NCBI RefSeq assembly: GCF_047948215.1
Contig: NC_134455.1
Span: forward strand, 351,073,991 to 351,137,990
DNA from: Lycorma delicatula
Lineage: Eukaryota; Arthropoda; Insecta; Hemiptera; Fulgoridae
Direction of reading: 5' to 3'
Length of the DNA stretch: 64,000 nt
Shown: piece after piece, positions 21,211 to 32,808 of the stretch
Layout of the letters: the number at the start of each line of letters is the position of its first letter
Numbering within the stretch: position 1 is the stretch's first letter
Notes under the pieces: generated by a model
Databases searched by the model: none
Told to the model about the DNA's origin: nothing
Seen by the model: the letters and a program-made list of their open reading frames with translations, nothing else
Made by a program: the position numbers and the translations under genes

Positions 21211-21779
21211 TCACCCTATAGTATTCATTGGAAGGACAGGTAGAAGGAAAAAATTGTGTAGGCAGGCCACGTTTGGAATATGTAAAACAAATTGTTAGGG
21301 ATGTAGGATGTAGAGGGTATACTGAAATGAAACGACTAGCACTAGATAGGGAATCTTGGAGAGCTGCATCAAACCAGTCAAATGACTGAAGACAAAAAAA
21401 AAAATAGTATTCAAATCCGTATAAAAGTAGGATTTCAACGTTGGAACTCTCAACTTCGAAATCGGCTGATTTGCGAAGACGCGTTCACCACTATATCAAC
21501 CCGGTGAGTTGCATATTCCTTACCTTCTTGAAAAAAATGAACATTTAGAATTTCAGGGTTTATTTCTGGAATAATTTTTGTTTTATTAATACTTTATAGT
21601 TTGTTTATATAGTCTCGCGTCTTTTTACAGTTTTTCTTTTGTAAAGTAAAGTTTTACTTGTATAATTTAACATTTTTCTTGTAAAATTTTATTTTTGTAA
21701 TTGCCGTGTACTGTACTGAATTGTACTGAAGAAGAAATGTTAGGAGAATTATCAAGTCGAGATGTGACTGAATGCCGAC

Positions 21780-22780
21780 GGTTGACCAAGTAAAGAAACG
21801 ATGAAGCTTTTCCTTCTGTTTCGCATTTGCTTAAATTCGATAGATCTTCCTTGCCGAAAAGGAACGTGTTGGAAAAGGTACGTCTATACATTGTATAGAC
21901 GTGCGAGCTTTTATACCGATACTATAAGATGTTTCAAATCCCAGCCTTTTGGACACCACTGCAAATCTGCATGCGTGTTGAGGCAAATCATGAGGGCGAA
22001 TTGTGAAGAGATCCTCATGATTTTACTATTTAAAAGGCAACATTACTGTCATTACAGAAACTGTCTAGTTTACAAAACGGAAACTGCGATTGAAGAGGTG
22101 AAAACACTGCAAAAGGCTATTGTGAAGAAAAAAATATCGTTAACAGCAGAACACCTCGAGACCTACATCGAGCAACCGCTACCCATTCTTCACCAAACGT
22201 TAACGCAGAAAGCTACTTTCTACTCTTGCACTAATCTTTGCAACTATGATTGAGAGAGTCATAGATATAGGATAAAATCTTCTCTCCTAAAAGAACCTGT
22301 AAAACCTGTCAAAGTGCAGCCACCAGTGGATGTTGCGAATAAGGATGTTAAAGAAACATCTGAAGAGCCCAAAAACACTCCTTAGACCAGTAATAACGTG
22401 GAAAAGAGGTCTGAGCCTAGTGTGATGCAGGTCTAAGTTAAGGTAGAGAATGCCCTGGATAGAGAGATTGTTGATTATAAAGCTATGAAGCCTCCGAAAA
22501 ATAGACTCCAAAAAAAGACGGCAAGCATTTCAGCAGCCCAAAAATTTCAGCGAGGAGTGCAACCAGTCTAAACTTGGATGCAATATTCCCCGTTCCACTT
22601 GAGCCGGAGTCATTCGATATCGGCTGCGAAACATCCTCTGTGATGTAAGGGATGGATGAGGATTCCATCTCTGAACTTTCAGACACTCTGTATTCAGAGG
22701 TGTACCCCGTCAGGAAAATGTAGGAAAAAATCAAAAAGGAAGAGCTAAGGGAAAACCTAGGCGATAAATGTTTAACGTCA
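21780..22780 (+). pseudogene. LINE ORF1 (gag-like) relic with zinc-knuckle remnants
   Basis: Fragments read RCFKSQPFGHH...C, then CHYRNCLVYKTETAIEEVKT. These resemble the RCFKCQRFGH zinc knuckles and the 'YRNCPVYKxExAIxExK' region of jockey/X-element ORF1 nucleic-acid-binding proteins, whose role is to coat the LINE RNA. The second Cys of the first knuckle is Ser. Several frameshifts follow, with an MDEDSISELSDTLYSE-like acidic tail near 22650-22700. No ORF2 follows. It lies next to the right edge of the minus LINE but in the opposite orientation. Confidence 0.65.
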
Positions 22781-22924
22781 AGATGACTGATTTTTGATGA
22801 TTTTTTTTTTGTTTGTTATTTCTTAACTAATGACAAATATCTATTTTAAAGATGGATTTTAAATAATTGCAGGCCCGTTTTGATAATCTTGATAGCATTT
22901 CTTTAGAATTGAACTGTATTTTTG

Positions 22925-23588
22925 CTTTCCCGTCTAGCGCTATAGCAGTAGAAGGGAAATTATTGTAATCGGTCCCATTTGGGCAATGTGGTTTTCACCG
23001 GAGTAAAATTGACGTTTTGACACCTAAGGAACCCAAAAAACAAAAAACCGGATGGAAATGTTCCGGATGTTCGTATGTACGCGCGTGCGCGTGTGTGTGT
23101 TCGGTGTCTCACACCTTATATATCCAGAACTACTTACCGATTTTGACCAAACTTGGTCAGATTACTTCTGTATATTATTTCTATATATGGAGCATTGATG
23201 CTATTAAATCTTCAACTTACAGGGTATGGTGGGTGAGACTGTAGAACAAGGTCACCCTCAGCATCTCGAGATTTTGCCTAATTAAGGTCTTTTTTTTCTT
23301 GGGCACATTCGTTAACAATTAAAAAATAATAATATTTGCAAAAAAATGTTTTTTTCAAAATCGCACTTCCACGTCAAATAATGCTCTAAACCAGTGGGTA
23401 AGTGGGTCAAAAGTACCTCATGCCATCACAAGGAACGCTAGTGTAGCACTGAGTCACAGTTTTGGGAGTCATATAAAAAATATTATATTAAATAAAATTA
23501 TTACTATTTTAAATTAAATTGTGTTTGTACGTGTAACAGAAAAAGCAGCACGACGGTAATGTCTGGAACTGTGTTGTTAGCTTTTTTA
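22925..23588 (-). repeat. Family B repeat, copy B5
   Basis: Reverse copy starting CTTTCCCGTCTAGCGCTATA and ending ACTGTGTTGTTAGC and a T run. The tRNA-like GC-rich core and the GTGACGTCAC block are deleted. The 75-codon frame at 23017 recurs in other copies by DNA homology only. Confidence 0.78.
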
Positions 23589-23944
23589 AGTGGCAAGAGC
23601 CTTGTATATCCGTATCATCTTATGTTCTTTTGGGGTTTTAATGATCTATGATAAATCTGTTTTCAAGAATGATCTGTTTGACAAGACTGGTCTTTTGATT
23701 GGTCGCTATTTTTTATCAGGATGAGAAGGTTTTATCTTTTTTGTTTGAGAAAGGGCTAATGACCTTGTAGTTGTCAAAAAATAGATTCAATGGACTTTAA
23801 AAATAAATTGTTTAAAAAAAAGTTGTATTTAAGTCAAGATTTTTATTCTGTTTTTAATTAATACTGGACATTTTTTAAATATCAAAAAGTTTACTTTAAC
23901 AATATTTCGTACGATTTTACTTAAAATAAATAATATGCATATTA
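23589..23944. other. No gene recognised
   Basis: AT-rich interval between B5 and G3. No feature is supported. Confidence 0.5.
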
Positions 23945-24110
23945 TTCACATATATTTTTTCTTTTATAATTAATTCTGCATTTGGTATTGTTCCTCTGAT
24001 CAATGTTTTACTACGGCTTCCATTGATCAATTCCGGCAAATGGGGGACACTTCTATTTTTATCCTTGCTTTTTTATCCAAGAATTAATAGACAACAGGAA
24101 GGAAGGACCA
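23945..24110 (+). repeat. Family G repeat, partial copy G3
   Basis: Shares TTTTATAATTAATT, the TGTTTTACTAC...TTCCATTGATC block and GGCAAATG with G1 and G2, at lower similarity. Confidence 0.5.
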
Positions 24111-25082
24111 TTTTAGAGAGAGGAAAGATAGGCAAGTTCTGAAAGGATGAAAAAACTATTAGAAAAATAGGAGACTAAAAAATCTTTCTTATAAGTGACT
24201 AAAGTAACGCCATGCTGGGGCCATAAAAGCAAATAAAATAAAATTTTTTAATTCAACTAAAATGTGATCGGGTATTAAAAATACCGCTAATCTAAGATTG
24301 TTTACCATTATTATAAAGCTAGTTATTAACATAGTAACTTATCGGCAAAGACATAATATTCGCGTGCCAAGTTTTAGTGTAGAAAGAAAATGCAATATTG
24401 TAATAAATAGAGCAATAAATTCTTATATACATTGTCTGATCGAAGTGATAATTTTATATTATTAAGAATCATATAAGGCACATCTAAGACTGAATCACCA
24501 GGGATTTTCAGACCACATTGTGGTTATACTTCAAGTAATCAAAAGTTTTGAGACAAGAATCCATTACCACTAATTAGTACCACGCAGTTGATTTCGTGTG
24601 TTTAATTATGCATTCACTTAGTGAACGCTTCACTCGTCACAGTTCAATATTTTATTCTATTATTTTCCCCCTTGGAAAAAAAAAAATAGAAGCAATATTT
24701 AAAAAGTAAAAAAGAAAATTGCAAAGTATTTTTAAATTCTATATCGTTACCACAAAGTCGCTTTCCATATAAAAGAAATTAAAACGAAGTTTTTTCTCGC
24801 TAGTTTATTTCATATTTTTACACGTAAATTAAATCTTATGTGCTCTTCCAATATCCGTACAAAGTTCAATTTTATAAAAAATATTTTTTTAAAGCAGTCT
24901 TGATTACAATAAAAAAAGTAAAAAAGAAAAATGTTAAAAGTGCGTGACTTTTGGTCGGCCGCTTGATGGAATTCGGGGTTCTCAATTTAGTAAATATTAA
25001 TTTGTATGTTTAATTAGACCATAGAAGAAATCACAATGAAAAACAACCATCATAGGAATCACAAGAAAGCTTCAAAGTTTAG
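24111..25082. other. No gene recognised
   Basis: AT-rich sequence with no supported frame, RNA gene or repeat. Confidence 0.5.
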
Positions 25083-25193
25083 AGCATTTTTGTGGTGGGG
25101 GTGCGATTTTGTAGAATATTTTTGTAAATATTGTTGTTTTTTAATCGTTAACAAATTTGCCTAAGAAAAGTGACCTTAATTAACGTTCAGAAA
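25083..25193 (+). repeat. Family B fragment
   Basis: GTGGTGGGGGTGCGATTTTG through TTTTTAATCGTTAACAAATT to GACCTTAATTAA matches the centre of B. The ends are missing. Confidence 0.65.
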
Positions 25194-25687
25194 AAATAAT
25201 TTTGTAGACCACTAATAATAATAATTCTTGTATCATAAAATATTTTATTATTACGTAATATATTTCGATCTTTTATTGGATAAATTTTATAAATAAAGAT
25301 GACAGATCTACGGGCGCCATACAGTTCCAGTACATTAAATAACAGCGTGTTTATTAACTACGAAATCATATACTTTCATGCGTATTACTAAATAGATTAA
25401 ATAAAGTTAGTGTATGTATTGCATTTTACGAATTCAGCATAAACAAACCTGAATTATGCCGATCATAAATAACGCCTAACATTTTCTTGATAACAAATAA
25501 AAAATAAACATATGTATATATGTTTTTGATTAATAGAGTTTTACAACAGAAATTATACATTTTATGTAGAACTTAATCTTTTAATTTGATAAGAAAATTT
25601 TGTTATCATTTTAGAAAAATAATCAGTGTAACTTTAAATACAAAATCAAAGATTTGATTCCCGGAATCACAATTGGGAAGCACGATT
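25194..25687. other. No gene recognised
   Basis: AT-rich sequence; nothing supported. Confidence 0.5.
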
Positions 25688-25728
25688 CTTTCTTTTTCGT
25701 TCAACCTCCTGAAGGTATTACTTTAGAG

Positions 25729-27205
25729 CATTGATTCTCAAAACTTTTTCACCCACCGACCACATTGAGAATCAAAAATTATCTACCGTCCCCAAAATGT
25801 TTAAACTTAACATCTGTTAAAAATAATAATTACAATTATTGTTTTAAACGTGGCATATCCTATTTCCGAGTTGAAACTTACATTTTAATTGAGATCAATT
25901 AAAACGCATATTTTATTTAATCATACTTGGAAGTATTTCTATCAAAATTGCTTTATCACTAAAAAAAATTGGCCTTTTCTCTTTAAAGAGGAATATTTCG
26001 GTTCAGAAAAATCGTAGAGACATAAAAAAAGAAGAAATTAAAGCTAAAGTCATAAGCTTTTAAACGATTTTAATTCAGTTTAGTGATAAAATTTCGTTTC
26101 CCCCCATGAGCTCGATGAAACAGGAAGAAAAACTTTCAAATTTTAAAAACTTTATTTCTCACTGATTTTAACTTCCTTGTACGAAGTGAGAAAGTGTACA
26201 ATCGCGAAAAAATTCGGTTTTCAGATTTCAACGGAAATATCCATTTTGACCATCCCTGAATCCATTTTGACTAGTTTCGGCCTGACGTCTGTACGTACGT
26301 ATGTATGTATGTATGTAGTACGTATCTCGCATGACTCAAAAACAATTAGCCGTAGTATGCTGTAATTTTGGATTTAGGACTGTCGTAACATTTTGGGTTT
26401 TGTACCGTTGTAAAAGTCCAAAATCCAAAGAAATTGGATTTTGGACTTTTTCTTAACTGTATAGCAAGTCCTCATTGAGAGCTTTTCAACGATATATCAT
26501 GTAGTACTTATTTTCATTGGTTCTACAGTTATAGCCATATGAAATTTTAATTAATGAAATATTTGAATCTTACAAGGGGAAAGGACAGATGAGTTCGAAT
26601 CCGACTTCATTTCCTTTTTTTTTAAATTTAAACATATTGATAATATGAACGTTAATAATTATGAACGTTTGATTGTAAAAAAAAAATTAAATAAATTATA
26701 ATTCGATAATAACAATTAAAAAAAAGAAAAAACCAACAAGTTATTAATGAAGTAAAATTTTATGTACTTTTCATTAAAAAAAAAAAAAAAAAAAAAAATG
26801 TGTATATGTAATTTAATAGGCGCACAAGGAAATAATGTGATGTCCACATCAGATTTCTTATTTTATTGATGATTTTCTTTTTGAAATCTGAAGTATACTG
26901 CCAAAAAGTAGAGTATTCAAGCTTTAATTTTTCTTTTATTCGTCCCTTTAAGCCTCTTGGTTGCAAAGTTAAACTTGTTTGAATACAATAATTTTTTATC
27001 ATAAAATATAGATGTTCCTTTAATTTTTTGTACAAGTGTGGTTATAGTAAGTATTTAATTTTAGTTTGAAATATCAGGAAAACATACATTTTTCATTTTT
27101 TTTAATCAGTTATCGCGTTCCTAGACCACCTGAATGCCCCCAATTTTCTGGGGACCTTCTACCGTCCATCCCTGAAGGCCTCCGCGCCCACGTTGAGAAC
27201 GAATA
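25729..27205. mobile_element. Non-autonomous hAT-like element containing D2
   Basis: Ends: CATTGATTCTCAAAACTTTT on the left and, reverse complemented, TATTCGTTCTCAACGTGGGC on the right. Both fit the hAT style CAxxGxTTCTCAA with nearby CCCACCGACC / GGCGCGGAGG. The flanking 8-bp sequences CTTTAGAG (25721-25728) and TTTTAGAG (27206-27213) fit the 8-bp target duplication of hAT elements. There is no transposase. Without the D2 insert it is about 0.8 kb. Confidence 0.72.
26172..26865 (+). repeat. Family D repeat, copy D2
   Basis: Reverse of D1. It opens ACTTCCTTGTACGAAGTGAG and closes GATGTCCACATCAGATTT, with AGTTCGAATCC near 26590 in the same place as the D1 B box. It is nested in the hAT-like element. 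A 20-base A run at 26776 and the frame at 26760-27035 are not meaningful genes. Confidence 0.75.
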
Positions 27206-27591
27206 TTTTAGAGGATACGTATGAATGTAAACGAAGTGTAGTCTTGTACAGTCTCAGGTCGACCATTCCTGAGATGGGTGGTTAATTGAAACCCAACCAC
27301 CAAATAACATCGGTATCCACCATCTAGTTATTTAAATCCGTATAAAAGTACTACGATTTGAACCTTAGAACTCTCGATTTCGAAATCAGCTGATTTGCGA
27401 AGACGAGTTTACCACTAGACCAAACCGATGGGTTCAGCTCATTCTAAAATTGGCTAACTCCACTGTTATGAAATTTTACAAAAACTATCATTAGACTTTT
27501 AATTTTTAAATGATTAGAATCTTATTTTATTTCATTCTACAAATTTGTTACCAATTATACTGTATAGATAAAACAGTAAATAAATAAAGAA

Positions 27592-28157
27592 AACTGACCA
27601 CACAGTTGTAGGACTTTCCCGTCACGTGGCTTTTTTCTAATGTACAGTTGTACATCAGTGCTACATTACCGCTCCTTGTGATGACAGCGGGTACTATTGT
27701 CGCAGTATACCCAATTAGCCACTAGTTAGTGCATTTTTTGGGGTGGGGGTGTGATTTTGAAAAAAAAATTGAAAATAGTATTTTTTAATCAATAACAAAT
27801 GTGCCTAAGAAAAATATGACCTTAATTAGGCGAAATCTCGAGATACTGAAGGTGAACTTGCTGTACAGCCTCACTACCTTGACCTTTTACGTGAAAAATT
27901 AATGCCCCATATACAGAAATAATCTGACCAAATTTGATCAAAATCGGTCCTGTAGTTCCGGAGATATAACGTGTGAGACACCGAATACACATACGCGCGC
28001 GTAAATCCGGATATCCAGAAAGTTCCCATCTGGTTTTATTGTTTTTTGGATTCAGTAGATATCAAAACGTCAAGATCCGGTGGAAACCACATATGCCCAA
28101 ATTGGAGTGACTACAGTATTTTCCCTTCTACAGCTATAGCGCTAAACGGGAAAGTAA
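27592..28157 (+). repeat. Family B repeat, copy B6
   Basis: Runs from CTGACCACACAGTTGTAGGA and CTTTCCCGTCACGTGGC to CAGCTATAGCGCTAAACGGG AAAGTAA. The left interior, including the tRNA-like core, is missing, giving a 570-bp copy. The left GACTTTCCCGTC and the right GACGGGAAAGT-type end form a short inverted terminal match. Confidence 0.78.
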
Positions 28158-28310
28158 AATTAAAATAATTTAACCAGTTTTGGAACAGGAAACTGGAAGC
28201 AGGACAATTTTTAAAAGAAATATTTTATTCTTAAACAGTTTCGAATCATGTTCAACAGGTACTCATAAAGAATAAGTAACCTTAAATAACTTTTCAGTAT
28301 TTAAACACAG

Positions 28311-28596
28311 ACCCACCCGGTTGGTCTACTGGTGAACTCATCTTCCCAAATCAACTAATTTGGAAGTAGAGAGTTCCAGCGTTCAAATCCTGGTAAAAAC
28401 AGTTACTTTTATACGGATTTGAATACTAGATTGTGGATACCGGTGTTCTTTGGTGGTTAGGTTTCAATTAACCACACATCTCAGGAATGGTCGACCTGAG
28501 ACTGTACAAGACTTCATTTACACTCATACATATCATCCTCTGAAGTAATACCTGAACGGTAATTCCCGGAGGCTAAACAGAAAAAGAAAGAAAAAG
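28311..28596 (+). mobile_element. SINE-1 copy
   Basis: Full-length plus-strand SINE-1 with target-site duplications GTATTTAAACACAG (28297-28310) and GTATTTAAACATAG (28597-28610), which differ by one base. The A-box-like TGGTCTACTGG and B-box-like GTTCAAATCC are present. Confidence 0.93.
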
Positions 28597-28610
28597 GTAT
28601 TTAAACATAG

Positions 28611-30019
28611 AAAAACAAAATTTAATAAATCCTTCTATTCGAAACAAATTATTTCTTAGTATGAGGCCCCACCAGACAACCAAGTCCTCATGATGAAGAG
28701 GTAACCCAAAATGTTAAAATGGAAAAATTGGCGTTAAGTAGATGTTTGTGCGTGTGTGTGAGTGTATGTGAGCGCGAACATACTTTGAACTTTTAAATCG
28801 CCTGTTATTCTTGATCAAGCATGCAGTGACTTTCTATTACGGTATTTTTTTAAAGCGAATAATAGATAAAAATGAGATACAGAAAGATACAAAAAAACAC
28901 GGTATTTCAGATTTCTGGAAAAGTAAAATTTAGACGCCTGTAATAAAAATAACTGAAAGCGAAAAAAATCTTATATTCTAATATATTATTTTTTTTTTAT
29001 CTCTGCTGAATACCAGTGCAATTAAACGATTTTTTTTTAAAGGCCATTACGATTATTGTAAAAGAAGCGCATTCCAGGATCTAACGGGAGATTTGCGATA
29101 AACTTGGTGTTGGAATTTCAGTGCAACACGAATTTGATTATAAAAATTTGCTGACAGAATAATAATCCTACGAATATCGATGTATCATTTAAGCTAATGA
29201 TCGACAAATAGAAGGACTTAACTTTCTTCACGGCTTTAAAATTAACCTTAAAATATTACATTATTAACAAATAAAAGTTAATTATTTTACCTTCAACCGA
29301 CTTTAATTTCTTTTTTTTGTCTTTTACTTGTTAGAAATAGTTTCTTGTAATTATCATTTTTCTTATCCGAGAACGCTATTTACATGCAAATTTTTATATG
29401 AAGTGTTAAAATCTAACCTAAAAAGTGCAAATGCTAAATTTTACAAGTTTTCATGCATTCTAATATTGTACTATATCGTTCTTTTCTGATGTAGCGTCAG
29501 TAAAAAATATCGTACCGTCCGATGGTAACTTCATTTCTGAGTTCTCACTTGCTGGTGGTCGATCATATATGAAGTGTTTTTTGTTTTTTTATTCACGCGA
29601 TATGAATAACAATTTATTCATGTTGTGGAAACAACGGAAATCATAAATATTGTTTTCATTAACGTCTTGACGTCTGTAATAGTTAATAAATAACCACTTA
29701 CGTGCCAATTATACGAATAAAACTTTTTTAAATTAATTGTAAATGATACGAAGGAAAGAGAATCAAAATATACTTATCAGTTAAAACACTTTAACGTGAT
29801 ATGTATGTATTATAGATAAACTGTGTGGAAAAGGAAGACTGAGAAAATTTTTCTGACCTATACCTATAAATGCTTGTAAAATGTTAATAATTTCTTGAAC
29901 ACAAGGAATTTTTTTTTTTGGTAAAGAATTTTCTAGTAACGGACATGATTTTCTGACCTTTTCGGTAATAACCAGATTTTAAAAAAATTGGTCTCTTTTT
30001 TAAGTTTTATGCCTTAGGA
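28611..30019. other. No gene; weak mariner fragment
   Basis: AT-rich sequence. At about 29096-29165 one frame reads REICDKLGVGISVQHEFDY, resembling the helix-turn-helix of an irritans-type mariner, but it is short and isolated. A 40-codon open segment near 29495-29640 is unremarkable. Nothing else is supported. Confidence 0.35.
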
Positions 30020-30634
30020 AAGTAGTTCCCAAACTTTTCCGATCCACGGCGGTCTTTTTCAATTAAAATTTTTCCATGGCGCCCTACCCTTTTTTTTTCC
30101 TGTTTAGCCTCCAGTAATTACCTGTCAGATAATACTTCAGAGGATGATATGTATGAGTGGAAATGAAGTTTAGTCTTGTACAGATTCAGTTCGACCATTC
30201 CTGAGAAGTGTGGTTAATTGAAACCCAACCACCACAGAACACCTGTATCCACGATCAAATATTCAAATCCGTATAAAAATAGTTATTTTTACACGGATTT
30301 GAATACTATTTGGTTTTACTAGAACTTGAACGCTGGAACTCTCGACTTCCAAATCAGCTGATTTGGGAAGACGCGTTAACCACTAGACCAACCCGGTGGG
30401 TTATGGCGCCCTACCCTAAATAAAAGTAAGATTACTCGTAAGTAAGAGAAAAAAATAAATAAAACTCGTGCTTCATTATTAATCTTCATTATTTTTTTTG
30501 ACTTTATTAACATTAAATTAATAATTATAAATGTCATGGTTCGTTTAATTATGAAGCTTTTACAATATTTCGCGACGCCTCTGTGAAGAGGCCGTGGCCC
30601 AACGAAGCGCCATGACGCACAGTATGGGAATCTG
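30020..30634. mobile_element. Non-autonomous hAT-like element containing a SINE-1
   Basis: The 8-bp sequence CCTTAGGA is exactly duplicated at 30012-30019 and 30635-30642. The left end AAGTAGTTCCCAAACTTTTC and the reverse-complemented right end CAGATTCCCATACTGTG are imperfect inverted repeats of the hAT type. They are followed by CCACGGCGG and CCACGGCC respectively. Without the SINE it is about 300 bp, a MITE-sized hAT. Confidence 0.75.
30091..30402 (-). mobile_element. SINE-1 copy with an internal foldback
   Basis: Minus-strand SINE-1 with perfect target duplication ATGGCGCCCTACCCT (30076-30090 and 30403-30417). Between the B-box side and the body, ATTCAAATCCGTATAAAAAT (30261-30281) is followed after 2 bases by its reverse complement (30284-30304, one mismatch in 21). 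Other copies lack this extra inverted segment, so it arose within this copy. Confidence 0.93.
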
Positions 30635-30666
30635 CCTTAGGAGATATTTACAAACTATAAAAAAAA

Positions 30667-31339
30667 TCTGATATGGACACTACATTACTTCCTTCTACGC
30701 CTATTAAATTACATATACACATTTTTAAAAGTATATAAAATATTATTTCACTAATAGCTTGTGACAGTTTTTCATATTTTTTTATTGTTATTATTGAATT
30801 ATTATTTATCGTAAAAACCTTTTTACAATCAGAGGCCAATAATTATTAATAAATCGATTTATTTAAATTAAAAAAAGTTAAAAGAAAAAAAAAGGAAATG
30901 AAGTCGGATTCGAACCGATGTGCCTTTCCGTTGTACAATCCAAATATTTCATTAATTAAACTTATATTTGGCTATAAACCTGGAAGCATGAAAATAAATG
31001 CTACTGATGATATACCGTTTAAAAACTTTCAATGAGGGCTTATTACTGCAGTTATGAAAAAGTCCAAAATCCAATTTTTTTAAATTTTGGGCCCTTTTGG
31101 TTCAGTCGATTGCAATCAAAAGAAAATGTTGCAACTGTCCTAAATCCAAAATTTGAACATCCTACGGCTCATAGTTTATGTGTTATGCGAGATACATACG
31201 TGCGTACTTAAAGACGTCATGCTGAAACTAGTCAAAATGGATTCAGGGAAGGTCAAAATGGATATTTTCGTAGAAATCTGAAAACCGAAATGAAATTTTT
31301 CGCGATCACAATACTTCCTTTACTTTGTACAAAGAAGTA
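30667..31339 (-). repeat. Family D repeat, copy D3
   Basis: Same orientation as D1: AAATCTGATATGGACACTAC at the left, ACTTCCTTCTACGCC, then TTTGTACAAAGAAGT at the right. The minus strand carries GGTTCGAATCC (about 30906-30917). It starts 25 bp right of the hAT-like element. A 63-codon minus frame at its left end is fortuitous. Confidence 0.75.
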
Positions 31340-31745
31340 AAAAAATTTGCCAGAAATCTTCTTCTCCTTCCAAGAAAATTACAATTTTATTTAGAATTAT
31401 GTCAGTATCTTTGTATTTTTTTAAACAATTTTAAAGTTCTTTTTTTTATTTATTATCTACAGATTATTTTCTAAAAATAATTTTACCAGAATTCTTCCCA
31501 TTGAATATGGGTCCCAATGAAAAAAAAAAATTGGCAATTTAAAATTTCTAAGGCTCAAAACGTATTTTGTTAAATAATAGTCATTAAAATAATTTAATAC
31601 CCCCCTTCTGGGTGCAGGAGTTCTCTAATTTAAAAAAAAATATATTTTTTTTATTTCGATTTTAATTTATTTAAAAATAAATTATAATGAATAAATTATT
31701 AAAAATATCCAATATTTGCAATGAATCCCACATTTTGAATACGTC

Positions 31746-31747
<2 letters not shown>
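31340..31747. other. No gene recognised
   Basis: AT-rich sequence with A and T runs; nothing supported. Confidence 0.5.

Positions 31748-31815
<68 letters not shown>
31748..31815. repeat. TA dinucleotide microsatellite
   Basis: About 33 uninterrupted TA units. Frames through it encode alternating Tyr/Ile and are artefacts. Confidence 0.98.
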
Positions 31816-31817
<2 letters not shown>

Positions 31818-31902
31818 CCTATATGTAGGCATATCCGGGAAAGTTACTTCGTTTGGCCAACATCTCTGGGACACTTTCAGCAAAGGTAATTTTGCAGTTT
31901 TA

Positions 31903-32808
31903 TTTTCCCGTCTAGATAGCGCTATAGCAGAGCTATAGCTCTAGCAGGGAAAGTATTGTATCGGTCCAATTTGGGCATATGCTGTTTTCACCCGATTTTG
32001 ACTTTTGACACCTAAAGAACTCAAAATACCAATAAAAAACCGGATAAACATTTTCGGGATGTAAATGTTCGTATGTATGCATGAATTTGTGTTCGGTGTT
32101 GGCCTCTAAATCACCTTATATCTCCAGAACTACTGGACCGATTTTAACCAAACAAGGTCAGACTACTGCTATATATGGGGTCAGATTATTTCTATATATT
32201 AAATTTTCAACTTAAAAGGTCAAGGGAGTGAGGCTGTAGAGCAAGGTCGCCCTCAGTACCTCGAGATTTCGCCTAATTAAGTTCGTATCTTTCTTACTCA
32301 CGTGTGTGTTAACGATTAAAAAATAACAATATTTGCAAAAAATACTTTTTTAACATCGCATTCCGACCCCAAAAAATGTTGTTGTAGTCGTCTGCTATAT
32401 TGTGACGTCACGGATGAGCGGTAGAGTTGAATAAATGAATAATATTTAAAGTGTAAATAGTAACTCGCTCTGGCCGGGTTCCGAACTCGATCGCCCGGCC
32501 GAATAGATACCTAGTGCGTTAAGCCTCACGGCTAACTAGTCTGCCGACCGTATAAACGTAATGTGTTCTATGTAAGTTTTGAAACTGCATTAGTTTAGTT
32601 AGTACCGACCGTCACCGCTAGTACCGCCACACCCGCGTGAATGAAGTACTGTATGCACGCGCTCTTTAGTTAGAATCATTGAATTAAATAAACGTAAAAA
32701 TATTATATTTAAATAAAATGATTAATATTTTTAATTAAGTTGTGTGTGCGCGCGCGCGTGTGTAAACCGTATATCAGAAACAATCCATGTTGTCAGCTAT
32801 TTTTTACG
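31903..32808 (-). repeat. Family B repeat, copy B7
   Basis: Full-length reverse copy, from TTTTCCCGTCTAGATAGCGC to TCCATGTTGTCAGC and a T run. It includes GTGACGTCACGGATGAGCGG and the GC-rich tRNA-like core (about 32462-32560). Two extra blocks near 32165-32200 (ATATATGGGGTCAGATTATT) look like a small internal duplication. Confidence 0.8.

Larger units (their letters stand above)
20041..21403 (+). mobile_element. LINE 3'-end fragment with poly-A, split by a mariner
   Basis: The right part (about 21211-21403) is nearly identical to the 3' end of the LINE at 60175-61112: GGACAGGTAGAAGGAAAAAA, the block ATGAAACGACTAGCACTAGA, then TGACTGAAGAC and an A tail. It is a 5'-truncated retrotransposon insertion in the SINE. 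Its left edge is blurred by the mariner at 20052. Confidence 0.8.
19873..21510 (-). mobile_element. SINE-1 copy inserted in the LINE, itself split
   Basis: The reversed tail begins at 19873 (TTTTTTTCTTCTTCCCGTTT) and runs to about 20040. The rest resumes at 21404 (ATAGTATTCAAATCC) and ends with the reversed head at 21510. The target-site duplication GCATATTCCTTACC is perfect at 19859-19872 and 21511-21524. The interruption is a LINE 3' fragment that contains a mariner. Confidence 0.92.
18390..21700 (-). pseudogene. LINE reverse transcriptase relic (minus), interrupted
   Basis: This is part of a non-LTR retrotransposon ORF2. Read from right to left, a spacer region at 21540-21700 is followed, across the inserted SINE, by a frame that stays open over the insertion site (FFQEG joined to KEYAEKLL). 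Then come RT motifs: a KFKIANIIPLFK segment with a DYRSVSLLNGLY motif near 19510-19600, a FDTI palm motif near 19300, and YLGVWIDPQLKW in an open 183-codon stretch (18390-18941). The last is typical of the RT thumb region in CR1/Jockey-like LINEs. Stops and shifts are frequent. The clade is not certain. The element provides the oldest layer of a four-element nest. Confidence 0.8.
25688..27436 (-). mobile_element. SINE-1 copy split by a hAT-like element
   Basis: A short reversed tail (about 25688-25728, CCTCCTGAAGGTATTACTTT) is separated from the rest of the SINE (27206-27436, reversed head ending ACCAAACCGATGGG) by 1477 bp. The gap is the hAT-like element below, flanked by an 8-bp duplication. 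Confidence 0.8.

Noticed and set aside
26760..27035. 91-codon minus-strand frame
   Set aside because: Lys/Ile/Phe-rich, begins in a poly-A run and spans the D2-hAT junction.
29495..29640. Open 45-codon segment that might be an exon
   Set aside because: No family match and no clear splice sites.
31671..31938. Frames on both strands with long Tyr-Ile repeats
   Set aside because: Translation of the TA microsatellite.
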